From Spinacia oleracea (lineage: Eukaryota; Streptophyta; Magnoliopsida; Caryophyllales; Amaranthaceae), in assembly GCF_020520425.1 (NCBI RefSeq), contig NC_079492.1, positions 145,855,861 to 145,919,860 of the forward strand: DNA of 64,000 nt, read 5' to 3'. Positions 11,387 through 24,709 of this stretch are shown one piece after another; the stretch's first letter is position 1, and every line of letters starts with the position of its first letter. Below the pieces are notes generated by a model. It was not told where the DNA came from. It ran no database searches and saw nothing but the letters and a program-made list of their open reading frames with translations. The position numbers and the translations under genes were made by a program.

Positions 11387-12307
11387 TGTGGTTATTTGTG
11401 CATTTGCTACTTTGTTGTTGGATGTTAATTGCAGTTAAAAACAGTATACAGGGGCTTATATCTGTGCGCGGTCTGGGGCAAATGCGTGCAGCCCGTCCAG
11501 TGTATACTGAAATGCTTGTTAAATGTACCTATAACAGTGTTCAATTATCAGAAACAAAAATTTCCCTTTCTAGAGAAGTTTGCAGGGAAGTTCAATGGCA
11601 TCAAAGCAAGATCTCTGACTGAATGACAAACTCCCATCCTCTACTAAATAAGCACTGGAGGAGAATCTATCAAGTGGTCCTTTGATCATCCAAATCTGAA
11701 ATTTGACCAACTTTCATCTCAACTGGGAACCCACAACTCTTTAAAGTCTTGCTATCCTTCTGTAAAAACTGATTGCAATTGCATAATCCTAGCAAAGATT
11801 GCCATAAGTGAGTAGAGACAAATGTTATACAGCCGCATCATTCTTGTTTACTGAATTAAAGTTCTAGATATCTACACAATATTTGTGATTTTCATTCTCA
11901 TTTACATTCCCAGACATCATCTAATGACTAATACACGGATAAATTTCATGAATATGTAAGCCAATTCATGTGACTTAGGTAGACAAATGCCAATTGAATT
12001 GTACATCATCCTCAAGAAGTCGCATCACCTGCTCACGGCTGAAGATAAAGAGTAAGCATGGTTTATGCAGTTGAAAGAAAGAACAGTTCTCAATATAGCC
12101 TCAAAACTGGTGTATAATGTAACCCCTTTCTCCAAATATGCGCAGTTAATTTCTCACAATACCAAACATTTACCATGTACATTCTTAAATGGGGACACAT
12201 ATTTTGTTAGTAAAGCTATCTCCATAGTTGCAATGGTTAAATTTTCTATGATATTCCTGTCACTACTAATGTATTCTGTGTGCTCCTACAAGTTCCCTCC
12301 ACGTCCT
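11387..12307. other. Downstream flank of PSD1, no gene
   Basis: This stretch lies between the LINE tail and the PSD1 stop codon. Part is probably the PSD1 3' untranslated region on the minus strand. The short reading frames here lack any recognisable feature. Confidence 0.5.
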
Positions 12308-15300
12308 TCACTCTTTCTTCTGTGAATCATTCCATCTCCCAAGGGCTTCTCCCACACGGATTCTATCACCACGTTTGATATTGAATCGGAAGTCTGTCGA
12401 TACGTTGTCTTTTGATGACTTCGCTACCGGAGCCTGAAAGACAAGGACCACTGTTGATCCCATATTGAAAGCTGCTACCTGAAATTTTAATGAAATTATC
12501 AAGACTGAACTGATAAGAAGTTCCAAAAAAACCATTTTGGAATTACAACTCAAAAAAATGAAACATTACAAAAAAGTAAACCGTAGGTTTTAGACTGGCA
12601 AAATCAAAAGAATTATGACTTGACCAATATCTCAGACATAACAAGAAAATCTAAATGGTAAACCAGTTTTGAAGGGAATTTCAATTTCAATTCTAACCTC
12701 TTCCCCTTTCTTCACCAAAAAGCCACCTTCTTGTTCATACATGCGCTCCTCGGGTGGCTCTGACTGTAGAAACTTCTTTCTAGAACGATTCGTCTGCAGC
12801 TCTGGCTCAATGTAAAGCTGATGTGCAAGGAAGTAAACATATTCAAGAACTGATCATTGAAAAGGTCAAGAAAGTTCTAAAAACTTGTATGTCAGCTATC
12901 AGTATCAAGTACACATCTTGCTACTAGGCAACAAGGCTTCATAAGGGTTATACCATTTGTTTTACTATATCTTTTTTTACTAGCAATGTCTACGTAGTGC
13001 ACATCCATTTTTTTGTAAATGGATATGTTGCAGGTAATATGCAACTTCCACAAAAGGGAAACATTGCAAGTAAAAAAAATATGGAGAAAGTATTACATAA
13101 AGGGGTTATTTCACCAAGCAGCACGCACACCATTTATTGGCAAACAAATCGAGCTAAATTAAAGCAAAGGACATCAAGTTAAATAAAATGAGATATAATA
13201 TATAATGATCACCTCAATAGAACCTATGTTTGTAGCACCTACTGCTGCAAGCGCAAAATATCCTTGTTGCCACTGACCTTCCAGCACAATCTGGCAAGAC
13301 AAAGCAGCAAATGAATTGTAAACAGAGAAATTTTCATTCAGAAAAATGTGAAAGGATCAGATACAGATTCTAGAACATATAGTGTTTAGCTTCTTACTGT
13401 AGGAAATCATGTCAGTTCTACAGCTGCAGTTCTTCTACTGATGTTAAAATCCCAGACCCATCACCCATGATACATGATTAGAAGGCGTGAATACATTTTA
13501 TTGGCTGACAGTGATGTAGTATAAAAGACTAGCGACCTGCATATGACTATTGCGGAACTTCAAGAAAACATAATTTCTTACGCACAATGTTTAAAGAACA
13601 AAAAAAGTATTTTCCCCTGTTATATAGACTTTTAAGCACATGCAGATTATAGGAGAAGCCGCTAGTATGTCTGCCATTGTTTGTCTTGATTTTTAGCTAG
13701 ATTTTCACCAACCACAAATAATAGAAAAAGTAAAACAGAAGGCGGTTACTCCAAGTGCCAAAAATGATCGCTATAAAAGCAAATTAGGCTAAAGGTGTCT
13801 CCAAGTTTGACACTAGCAATAAGAAAGTTCTCTTTCTTAGCTGACAAGTGATTCTGCGAATCAATTTCTAAAGCTGCAATACAAGTTACGAGACATAAGA
13901 ATTCTGCATACCCTTTCATTCTCCACGTAGAGGTTTCTGATTGTTCTAGTAGCACGCTCATTCACAGGATAAAGATGACCTGTAACAATAAAATTGACTC
14001 TTAATCTTATAGTTAAAATCATATCATTATGATCAATAATTAACTACTTTTAAGCGTCAACCAAAGTAAAACTTAAAACTTATGGCAGCAGAAGAAAAAT
14101 GCAAAACATCGGCTAGTGAACTTGCTCGGGTCTATTTGTTGACTAGGTGGACCAGCTGTTAAATTTATAAGGATTCAACCAGCAAGGTCATAAACAGGTA
14201 TATCAGAAGATGAACATTGATAAATGTCTATGGTAAAACACAATAGCTTCAGTGCTTCACGTCCAAAGAAGACAAGATATGAGCTTGTATCTTTTAAGGA
14301 CCTTTAAACTCAAGCTACTGCCTGCCACAAGGCAATCTAAATGAAGCACATAGCTAGACTAGCCAGATTCCTGACATAACCCTTCAACCAACTGAATAGC
14401 ATCTGAAAGATTACATGGGAAATAACGACATTGTGGTCCAAGAAGTTGAAGTTGGCTATACACACCACGAATATTAATTATCTCTCTACAGACAAAAACT
14501 TGTTCTAGATAGAGCTTTCTATAAATAAAATGAATTTCTGAATCACCTGAAAAATGTCTGCGAACTAGAACATTCCAGTCAACAGGTGAATGTACACGAT
14601 GGTAGTCTCCAGGGCTTAGGTACAAGACACAATAAAAAAGACCTTTCATTGGACTGCAAAATATTTTCGATTATTAGTGGATGTGAAACTGCATTTGTGA
14701 ACTTGAAAAGGCATGAAACACAGCAGGCATATATCAACTATGAAATAAAATACCTGCATAAGAAAATAACTACAATTTCAACAATGCAAAGGAATCAAAT
14801 TAAAGGCCATCTGGCCCACATATTAGATCAATGCATGAGCAACAATTTGAACACACAAGGAACATAATGCAACTAGCCACTATCCTACTGGGACAAGTGA
14901 TAAGCAAGACCGTGAAGAACCACTCATGAATAAATGATATGCAGAACCAAAGATCTGTTTCAGCTTGTATGTATATATTTCTTCTCCCTCAACAAAATAT
15001 GAACAACAATTGCAAAGAGTTAATGTCAAGGAGTAAAAAATAAGCAATCATGAAGAATTTCTTTGGAGCATCAATGGTGTGAAGTCTGAAGAGCCACTTA
15101 CCTAGCAGATACTGGATACTGAATTTTAGGCGAAGATAAAGAAACTCTCCACCATGACTTCTTAGTTTGATCCCTATGGCCATTATCTGCCTCACTGCTC
15201 TTTTCAACCACGTCTTTCCCGGAGACCATGGGAAGAAACGAATTTTGTCCAAGAAGAGCGGACACAGAATAGGAAAAACCTTTGACTTGCTCAATCATAG

Positions 15301-17084
15301 CACCAGGTTCTTTCAACTCGCCAAATCTCACAACAGTACCATCCACAGGGCTGATCTGTCATCATAAAAAAACGAGCACCTATTAAAAAAGCATATTTCA
15401 GAATGAGCTTGTTAGACAAATTCAGAAACCAAGAAGCTGTTACCAGTTACCAGGCATTGGGAATCATTATCTATAGGTCTGCAACCCGCTCTCAGCTTCC
15501 GAGCAAAGAAATCCCGCATAGAGGGATATTCTTCCAAAGGCAAAGCTACCTCCTCTAAGTCTGCAAAAGATAGCTTTTCATAAAAGTTCCTTTATGTAAT
15601 CTTGCATTAAGACTCACAACAGCTCAAAATGAATAAAGACAGACAGTGAAGTCATCATTGATGTCAAGTGATAAAAGATAAGCAATAAAAGCAATGCAAA
15701 TGACTTTACTTGAATGAAATGCCCGTGCCCATGCTTTGTATACATAAGGTCGCATTTGTATAGGAAGTTCCTGTGGCAAATTAACCAAGTGAAAGTTCAT
15801 TTTGACCACCACATCAGGGCATATTATGAAAGATCATGAAAAGCCAATCAAGTCATCTATATTCATTAGGTAAACAAATTGCTCTATTTACAGACAAGTC
15901 GAAGTAGTAACTTACCACACTCATCAAAGAACCCCACATTCGAGAAATGGTGCGGAGGGGTAGAAGACTCAAAAATGATGCCTGAAACGGGCATAGCAAG
16001 CAAACCCAAATAATGTCAAGCAAGTATCAAATTTATGCATCAATTTTGGATAAATGGCTTGTGAATAGCCAAGTTGACAATAAAACGAGCACATTACTTT
16101 TGCATCAGGTTGGAACCCAGGTTCAACGCCTTTCTCCTTTGCCTCCTCAACCTATGAACAAAAAACATTCAAAATATGAGCACTAAATCATTGGATAGAC
16201 ACCAGCATACATTTCAAGAGTATAAACTTCCAAAAAAAGTAAGATCAATCATTCCTTTGCCTCCCGGGCTAATCAATAACAATTTCAATGACCCAACACT
16301 AAATCATTTTATCCATTCCAGCATACTTTCCGCAAGCAAAAACTACCAATATAGGCACTAAGATAAAGCACTCCCGCTGTTTCCTCGATCAACCAATAAA
16401 CAATTTCGCAAACCGAATAATAAACCATTTGACCCATACCATCATACATTTCACAAGCATAAACCACCAAAGTAAGCATGAAGTTGAATCCATATACAGG
16501 AAAATTGTCACAAATCAGAAACTTAAACCAAAATGGGTAAGCAAAAGCTAAAACAGAACAAAATTAGGCAAACTTAACAATCCAATTAACAGCCAAAATT
16601 TCAACGGAAAATACAGCTTGACAATTGTACTACAATTAGTTTTAATTCTTTCTAGAGAGAAAACTCCTACACAAAATGAACAAGACATTGATAAAATTAA
16701 GCATACATTCTTGAAATTACCTTCTTGTCATCGTAAAGGCGACGAGCATGAAGAGCACCAAGCATAAGTATGGTAGCTACAGTTGCGCCGGGCAACAAAA
16801 ATGTATTTCCTGCCGAAAACAACAAAAATCATTCAAGATAATTTCAATCATATGCTTCAGTTATACTGAAACTTCCAATTAAATTTTCGAAGAGATAGAA
16901 AAAGACCATTAGAGCTGCTGTTATTGGCGTCGTTTAAAGAAGCTTTAGCAGAAGAGGAAGAAGAAAAGCTCCGAAGCTTGTAGAGGAAGGAGGGACTGAA
17001 GTTGCGAGTTTGAAGGATTTTGAGACTGGAAAATCGATACAGATTATCGAATGCCGGGAATTTGCGATGAACCCTAAATTTCAT
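12308..17084 (-). CDS. PSD1: Mitochondrial phosphatidylserine decarboxylase, 451 aa
   Basis: The enzyme makes phosphatidylethanolamine by decarboxylating phosphatidylserine, in the mitochondrial inner membrane for this family branch. Twelve exons on the minus strand: 17084-16907, 16809-16721, 16151-16098, 15981-15916, 15770-15710, 15560-15451, 15355-15102, 14653-14547, 13979-13912, 13290-13213, 12817-12698, 12478-12308. All joins are GT-AG and keep frame (1356 nt). The N-terminus is basic and serine-rich (a presequence), followed by one hydrophobic segment at residues about 63-81. SPVDG (189-192 region) holds the catalytic aspartate, and GDYHRVHSP (286-294) holds the histidines. FNMGST (399-404) is the self-cleavage site: the break between G402 and S403 makes the pyruvoyl group and the alpha and beta chains. 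All key residues are present. Length matches Arabidopsis PSD1 as I recall it (about 453 aa). The upstream spacer is shared with the divergent oxidoreductase gene. Confidence 0.96.
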
Positions 17085-17591
17085 TTTGGGAGTTGTGATT
17101 GATTTTGATTTTTTTGCTCTTTGCTAAAATTTACAGGTAGTTGAGTTTGCTGCAGGACATGGAAGAAGAGAGGGACTGACTGTCTTGGAGGCCAAGACAG
17201 TTACAGCTTACAGCCGTTGCGGAATAGCGGATTTACTTGTTGCCTTGCTCAGTTGCTTGTGTAAAATGTGCACACTAGTTATTGGGGAGTGAGCCCATAA
17301 GTAGATAAACAGAGAGAAATGTGGGACAAATTTAATAGGACAAATTTAAAAGGATATTTATTAAAAAGAAATTATGAGGCAATTTTGTAGGGACGCAGGG
17401 TGTAATCAGATATTGATTTTTTTAAGGGATAATTATATTTTGATTTTGGTATATCTTTATTGGTGTAAAAAAATAACGTTTTTTTTTGGAGCAAATTGAT
17501 GAAAATCAACTATTGGTGTGCAAGAATCAACCCATAGTCCAAGATTTAGTTATATGAAGTGTTGGTGCCGCTGTGAATAGAGCGTAAATTG
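17085..17591. other. PSD1 5' leader and upstream spacer
   Basis: The region just upstream of the PSD1 ATG should hold its leader and promoter on the minus strand. No unmistakable TATA or other element was identified. No reading frame of note. Confidence 0.4.
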
Positions 17592-17599
17592 TACATGTA

Positions 17600-18026
17600 C
17601 AGGCCCGACCCAAATGAAATGGAGGCCCTGTGCTAGTACTAAAATTAGGCCCCGAAGAATTTAAAGGCAAATTCTTCAATTAAAAGGAAATCAGAGTAAA
17701 CTATTCAGACTGTCATGAATAAGCCTGAAAAAGTTCAGGTCAAAACATTAAAATATGTACGGAGTATTAAAAAAACAAATTAACTAATAAAAAATGCAAA
17801 AAGTTGTAATATACTTTTCCATACAATGGCGTCTGACACTTTTCTTTTCTTCATTAGAATGAAAAATAAAGAAATAAGCTCTCTCTTTCACAGTTTGGGA
17901 GACGATGGAGTTCTTTTTAAAAAAATTACACAGTAAAACCAAATAGGCAAATATGAATATGGGAGCCTTTTTCAATCGGGTGCCCTGTTTCGTGTCCTAT
18001 ATTAAGCCGGTTCAGGGCCGGGCCTG
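17600..18026. mobile_element. hAT-type MITE with 8-bp duplication TACATGTA
   Basis: The termini are CAGGCCCGAC on the left and, reversed, CAGGCCCGGCCCTGAACC on the right. Identical 8-bp flanks TACATGTA lie at 17592-17599 and 18027-18034. An 8-bp duplication and a CAGG(C/G)CCG end fit the hAT superfamily. It is 427 bp long and has no transposase. Confidence 0.85.
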
Positions 18027-18329
18027 TACATGTACATTGTGTTTTATAACTTAGCACTAATGAGCAAAACTAAGTGAAAATGTAGATTTGTAAGCATTAC
18101 TCATTTTAACGATGTTCGTCTTTTGAGACAGAAAACAATAAAAAAGTAATTGTGTGAAATTTTATAGTTATAAGAGAGTCATCTACTTTTACATAGTTTT
18201 TTCTTTCAACATTAATGGAAAAATTGTGGTGAACTATGTAAATCTGAATTTTTCTTATTAAGTTAGCCATACAATGTTAATCTAAGTAAAGTATGTTATT
18301 TTTCAATAGTTTTACTAATTAAACAATCG

Positions 18330-18585
18330 GCAACTTTTGTGTAAAACCGCCTTACCGGAAAGACCACTTTTGTTGCTTAACTAATTGGTTCAATTTCTTA
18401 ACTAATTGGTTACATTAATTACTTAATTAATTGATTCAATTGCTTAACTAATTAATTCCTTTGCTTAACTAATTGGTTTCAGTGCTTAACTAATTAGTTC
18501 AAGTGCTTAACTATAGTTCCATTGCTTAACTTGTATGATACCAAGGTGGTCTTTTGTGTAAGACCGTCTTATAGAAAAGTTTGTA
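18330..18585 (+). repeat. 17-bp tandem array between two copies of an outer repeat
   Basis: The core at about 18374-18530 holds seven to nine imperfect copies of TTGCTTAACTAATTGGT (unit about 17 bp). It is bracketed by CTTTTGTGTAAAACCGCCTT (about 18337) and CTTTTGTGTAAGACCGTCTT (about 18551), which are direct copies. The outer phrase looks like a dispersed repeat with the tandem array expanded inside it. Confidence 0.75.
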
Positions 18586-19042
18586 TTAAACAATCAAATA
18601 AGAAAAAATATTATTTTTTTCCGTAGTTTTCTTTTCCAGGTAGTTCCATAATTTTAGGCTCTTGTTCACCTTATTTCGGGAAATTAAGTTTAGATAAGTT
18701 TGGTTAAGCTAAAAGAAACTCAAATAAGTTCAAGAAAAATAAAAATATTCAGTTAAGTGCATGAAAAACGAGTGAATAAAACACACCATTCATTTTCTAC
18801 GCATTAATTTGTGAGTATATCAAGAAAATCTATCTTGCATCATAAGTTCGATTTTAGGCATCCAAAAATGTACTTTAAGGCCAATATTTGGCTTTAACCG
18901 GAAAACCTACTCCCATCAAATCCAAAAACTAGTGAGTTATTTTAAGGCCAGACGTGCTTCCTTGGCCAAAATAGGTCACATTTTTTTGTCAAAAAACAAA
19001 CACGAACTCAACCCATTTATCTACTTTGCTCTAGACCAACAT

Positions 19043-19355
19043 AAAGATGGTTGTGGGCCGGGCTGGTCCGAAGCCCAAAAAAAACACGGCACGAGCACGA
19101 AGCCGTGATTTATGGGCCGCATTTTTTTTGGAAAAAAAATACGACAAGATACGACAAAACTCAACAAAGCACGCCAAATTCAATAAAATTAGCCTTAGGC
19201 ACAATGGCCCAACCCAACCTGGCACATCAACCCGCGTGCATGGCCCTGTTTTAAACTTTTCAGTCTGACCCGACAAGATACAGAGTGAGTCTGGCTTAGA
19301 CACGACACGTTTAAACCTATAGGCTCGACTCGAAGCCCGGCCCACAACCATCTTT
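19043..19355. mobile_element. Palindromic TIR element, AAAGATGGTTGTGGGCCGGG ends
   Basis: The ends AAAGATGGTTGTGGGCCGGG and its reverse complement bound a 313-bp segment rich in GGCCC and CACG motifs. Flanks AGACCAACA and AGACCCACC may be a decayed duplication. A second member of the family lies at 48645-48881. No coding capacity. Superfamily not assigned. Confidence 0.65.
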
Positions 19356-19577
19356 AGACCCACCCTCCAAGTCTCCACTGTCATCTTCAATCATCACACG
19401 GGGACAATTCTCTCTTTTATTGACAGTCAGATTTTCTTACAATTCCTACTCAACTCCCACTGTCTCCCCGAAAATCGAGAAATTGGATGGTCGAAATTCC
19501 GTCAAAACCCAAATCCAATTGAACTAACACACCGACTGTCAGTCATTCATCTATACACAGTCTTTCCACCCACAAAA

Positions 19578-22500
19578 ATGGCGGCAGCAGCCGAAGAAGA
19601 GAACAACACAGTAGTCAAGTATGGAATAATAGGAGTAGGAATGATGGGAAGGGAACACCTTATCAACCTCTACCACCTCCGAGATCACGGCGTCTCCGTC
19701 GTCTGCGCCGCCGACCCTCATCCTGCTTCACTCGATTCCGCCCTTGATCTTGCCCACTCCTTCAATTGGTCCCTCCAGGTACAATTATTAGCATCATTTA
19801 AACTTTGGTTTTTGTAAAATTTGGTTGATTGTTTGGTTTTGATGGGAGTTGTTTGGATGGAAGGTATTTTCAGGGCATAAGGAGATGTTGGATAGTGGGT
19901 TGTGTGATGTGGTGATAGTGTCATCCCCAAACATGACCCATTATCAAATTCTGATGGACATTATTGCTCATCCTAAGCCACATCATGTTCTTGTGGAGAA
20001 GCCTCTTTGCACCACTGTACCCCATTGCAAACAGGTATCTTAAATTGTGTTTGATTAATGTCAAATTTATTTTTAATTGAGATTGCTTTGATTATCATGA
20101 ATTTATGATTATAATATAAAATTGTATGTTGCGTAGTGCCTGTAATCAAGGGTTTAAAATTAGAAACTTAAGATTTGAAATGTTAGAAAACTTGCAATCA
20201 GAAAATGAATATTTGGACAACCCTGTAATCAAGGGTTTAAAATTAGAAACTTAAGATTTGAAATGTTAGAAAACTTGCAACCAGGAAATGAATATTTGGA
20301 CAACATCAAATAGACAATAGCTTCTTCAAGGAAGGGTTTTATGCCCAAACGAAGTCGCATGCTACTATGCTAGGCTAGAGCAACAACCTGAGAAGCCAAA
20401 TGAGGGAAAAGTTAAAGGAGATACTATATATTGTTTAGTTTGGTACTTTGGATGCTCAGCTTTGATTAAAATCTTCAAATCTTACTTCAGTTTCTTGGAA
20501 TTCACAAATCTTACCTTCCCTGCGGCCCTGTCCATTGACATCCTGGTCGTCAATGAGTAGGATTCGATAGCTAATCATACTTCAATTTCAAGAAATCCAT
20601 GTATGAACTCTAACCTCTTTAATAATCTTCAAGTAAAATATTTGCAAACTCCAGGGCATGGATCCAGTATGAGCACAGATCCAAGTGACGGAAATTGGCA
20701 TTCTTAAAGCAAATTTCCATCATTTGTCATGTGATACTTGATTGTAAGAGTACAATTATGGGCAACGAAATTGAAAAAATCCATAGGGAATTTTCAACAT
20801 TTCATTAGACTACATTCAGTGTCTTTAAACCATCATTTAGTTCTTATGTATTGTAGACAAGTAGCTGCATCAATCACCTTTAAGATCAAGTCAATTGTAA
20901 GAATAAAGCTACAGAGCCTCTTCACAATTAGACAGGTTCGGCTGCATACATCTAACGCTCCCCTACACCCTGCTTAGCAAGAAGCCTCGATATAGGCACA
21001 TGGGTTAGTGACATTAATTTGTCATTGTTCATGGGTAATGATTCTATATGTAATGTGTAAGGGGAGTCCCATGCTAGTGTCCATGGTAATGCTTGTAAAC
21101 ACCCAAGTCCCAAACGTCTTCTTAATAAATTCTTATTACCATCCATTATCCCTTCAGAGGTGGTGCTAGTGAGTAGCACAGTTTTAGCAAATATTTTACT
21201 TGAAGATTATTAAAGAGGTTAGAGTGATACAAAAGATATAGATACTTTACAAATCTACAATTTTACACAGTGATACAAAAGATATAAATTGTTACACCTG
21301 GCTCCCCATCCCACCCAATAGTATTCTTATAATCAAATAGAAACTGACAACGAAACCCTTTAAAAGACTGAAACATAAAGAAATCTGGGTATGACATTCC
21401 GAATTCTGATCCTTGGGTCCGAACATTTGTATTAAGGATCATCAAATAGATCTTGCAGATTTATTATCCATGAAGATCTTTCTATATAGTTTTGGACTTA
21501 TATGGTGTGTGATAATGCGTATGATATGTTTTTTTGAACTTCTGATACTTAACAGTATGGCATGCATCTGAGTCTTTGATGGACTAATTATGCAAAATTA
21601 GGGCACTGGTTTTGTATACAAGTAGCCATGTGTGAGTCACGAGTTTTGTATCTGATATGTAACCCCAACTCATATACTGTGGTACTGTGTCAACATGGGT
21701 TGGCTGGAAATTAGTCGAGTCACAGGAATACAGGATACTGGCCCAAATTAAGGTTTTCCGTAATCTAGCTTCATTGTTCAGGTGGTTGATGCTGCCAAGA
21801 AGAGACCGGATATAATGGTGCAAGTGGGTTTAGAATACAGATACATGCCGCCAGTTGCCAAGCTGATAGAAATTGTTAAGGGCGGAGAAGTAGGCCCAAT
21901 CAGAATGGTGTCAATAAGAGAGCACAGATTTCCTTTCTTGATTAAGGTTAGTGGTGCTGCAATTTTCATGAACCAATCAGGCACTCACTGTAACCCCTGA
22001 TCTTCTACCCTCTTTTATTGACCATGTATAGGTCAACAACTGGAATCGGTTCAATGCCAACACTGGAGGGACCCTGGTGGAGAAGTGTTGTCATTTCTTT
22101 GATCTCATGAGGTTGTTCGCTGGTGCAAATCCTGTTCGTGTGATGGCTTCCGGTGCCATGGATGTTAATCACAAGGATGAAGTTTATGATGGAAAGGTAG
22201 TCATTTTTCTTAGTAAATTGCTTATATTTGAATGATTTCCAAGAAATGAAAAATTGTGATACTTGCAACATATGATATGATATGATTATGAGGAACTAAC
22301 AGAGTAACAGTAACCCGTACAATGCATTAGTTTTAACTCGTATCAACTTTAACCATACAGAATGGTCACGAGAAATGGTAAAGTTGCCTGAGTCTTTTCA
22401 GAAACTATACAAATTAAATTAATAAATTGTGCTTGGTGAAAGTTGCAATATGGAGATCATAACAACGTTGTTGATCTGAAGAGCAGGTACCTGACATCAT

Positions 22501-23139
22501 TGACAACGCATATGTTATTGTGGAGTTTGACAATGGTTCACGAGGCATGCTTGATCTGTGCATGTTTGCTGAAGGGAGCAAAAATGAGCAAGAAATATCC
22601 GTAGTTGGGGATATGGGAAAGGTGAAAAACCTAAATGTTGAATCGACTCCATAATTCAAGTACAACATGTCCAAGTTGATGATTTATTTCAACCGAATCC
22701 TTAAAAAATCAGAAGTGGCATGTTGAGATTTTAATGTAATACTCCTGAATAAACGAGAATTTCTTACAGGGAGAGGCCTTTGTCCCAGAGGGCATTGTGA
22801 GGTTTGGCACCCGAGTGGACGGCAGGGATGGTGTGCAAACTATACAACAAGTAGATGAACGAATAAAGTAAACCGCTCTTTCTTTATATGTTGACCTATA
22901 TTTGTAAAAAGAATGCTTTTCTAAATACTGACATTTCATTTCATTACAGATATGATGGATTACACCATGGTTCAAGCTTCTTGGAGCACTTAAACTTTTT
23001 GCATGCCATCAGAAACAAAGACACCCAGGCGCCTGAGGTGGATTTAATAGACGGGTTGATTTCGGTGGCTATTGGAGTCGCTGCACAAGTTTCAATTGAG
23101 AAGGGTAGGTTTGTTACAATGGAAGAGGTCTTGAAATGA
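19578..23139 (+). CDS. Gfo/Idh/MocA-family NAD(P)-dependent oxidoreductase, 374 aa
   Basis: Seven exons: 19578-19778, 19864-20034, 21782-21946, 22032-22196, 22487-22621, 22770-22867, 22950-23139. All joins are GT-AG and in frame (1125 nt). Residues 15-24 ([10 protein letters not shown]) form the GxGxxG dinucleotide-binding turn of a Rossmann fold. EKP at 112-114 is the conserved active-site motif of this family, where the lysine helps catalysis. [10 protein letters not shown] and [16 protein letters not shown] (about 190-206) belong to the C-terminal alpha/beta domain, with a likely catalytic histidine at 200. No targeting peptide is evident, so the protein is probably cytosolic. The substrate is unknown; relatives act on sugars and inositols. 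I recall a close Arabidopsis homologue (At4g17370) without a settled function. The start is the first ATG and gives the usual short N-terminus. Confidence 0.94.
20141..20306 (+). repeat. 83-bp tandem duplication in an intron
   Basis: Inside intron 2 of the oxidoreductase gene, the segment beginning TGTAATCAAGGGTTTAAAAT at 20141 is repeated at 20224 with only two or three differences. This is a recent slippage or unequal-exchange duplication with no sign of function. Confidence 0.85.
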
Positions 23140-23755
23140 TTTGAGGTCGCTGCATAATCATCAGTTTGTATACTTTTATTCTACCAGTAGACTCCTCTAT
23201 TGTGCGCCTATTTCTGTGTTTATTACTAGGGAGGGAAGGCTTTGTAAATATATGAATAATTTCTAAGAAATCCTAACACTTATAAAAGCTTCATACTTGT
23301 AATACTATTCACCCAATAGTGTTGTTACATATATGCCCTTGATTTCCTTCTTAGTTTTTTTTGTCTTTATCCTTATCAATAGTTAAAGGTCTGTTTTAAC
23401 CTTCTTCACTTAATGTTGCCACGAGTCATCTTTGATCTAACGCAACTCTGGTTTCGTCACCCTCGCCTCTCCGTATTTCTTCGGTTATGTCCTCTTCTCT
23501 TCAATGTCGTTCCTCTTCCTCTTTCGTACTACAAATTACTCTGTTTTCTTCGCACCTTTTCCTCATCTTCTATGCGCTGCCTAAAAATTACTTTGTTTTT
23601 TTAGGACATCTCACATGACGTTCGTTTTGAAGGGCTCCATTTACCCGATCTGACATCTCTCCGTCGTCGGTACATTTTAGCAATTCTCTCTTTCCTCTTT
23701 TTCCAAAGTTTCAATATTTTCAGTTTTTATTTGATTAATGCCATTTCTAATTATG
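23140..23755. other. 3' flank of the oxidoreductase gene
   Basis: The first 150-200 bases are probable 3' untranslated sequence. The rest is CT-rich and shows no gene. A 63-codon frame at 23413-23604 has no recognisable domain. Confidence 0.4.
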
Positions 23756-23757
23756 TA

Positions 23758-24131
23758 CTCCCTCCGTTTCTTTTTGTTTGTTACGTATTTCTTGTAGTGT
23801 GTTTCACAATGTTTGTTACATGGGAGAATCTTTCCTTTTATAAAATTATTATACTATATATTATTTTTTGTGCCAACTTTTAATTTTAATTGGTCCAATT
23901 TTTTCAACTCATTAAATTTATTTACAATTTCCCAAATATGTTAAGTTAGCAATCTTTGTTCTTTTCCATTATTGGTTCATTTTGATAAATAAAACATTCT
24001 TATTGGTTGTTGTAGTGATTAGTGGATGAGGTTTTATTTGGGTTTATTTTTTTAATAAAAAAGAAAAAGAATCTTTATTATACGTTAATAAACGTGCAAA
24101 ATTCCAAACGTAACAAAAAAAACGGATGGAG
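23758..24131. mobile_element. Stowaway-type MITE
   Basis: The left end CTCCCTCCGTTTCTTTTTGT pairs with the right end ACAAAAAAAACGGATGGAG, with TA on both sides (23756-23757 and 24132-24133). The inner arms also pair (TTTGTTACGT against ACGTAAC). No gene inside. Confidence 0.85.
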
Positions 24132-24709
24132 TAGCATCTAATTCTCTCTCTTCTGGGAGATATCTTCTTAACCCCCAATATCGTCAACGCCCAGGCACAT
24201 TATTCATAGCTTCATTTCTCAGATTTCTTGTTATTATTATCGGATTAATGACTGATTTTGCTTCAATTAAATATCTAATTTCAATAATTTTGGGGATGAT
24301 TAGTAATTCAATTGATTTGCTTTTTTGGAATTTGACTCCCAAAAATCCATCAGATTATTTTGTGTACTAATCTCATTTTGATTTCCCACAGAAAAACTTT
24401 GATACATCAGCTCTCGCGAAGACGGACAATATCAGGGTAATTCTGGGTTTATCGAAAAATGGAAAATAAATAAATAGGTATAAACCAGTTGAAGGCTCAT
24501 ATGCTACTCTGTATTACTAAAGATGATCGATGCAACTCTTGCAAGGTTAATAACATTATTTTTTTTCATAATTTGATTTTTATTCTAGGTTTTTTTTAGT
24601 TCTGTTTCTAATAGGGGATAAACTTTGTATAGTCGACGAATTGGATAACGGTTCATCAGGCGATGATGGAGATTAAAGATGGAGGTGGGATGTTTCGTTG
24701 TTTAGATTA

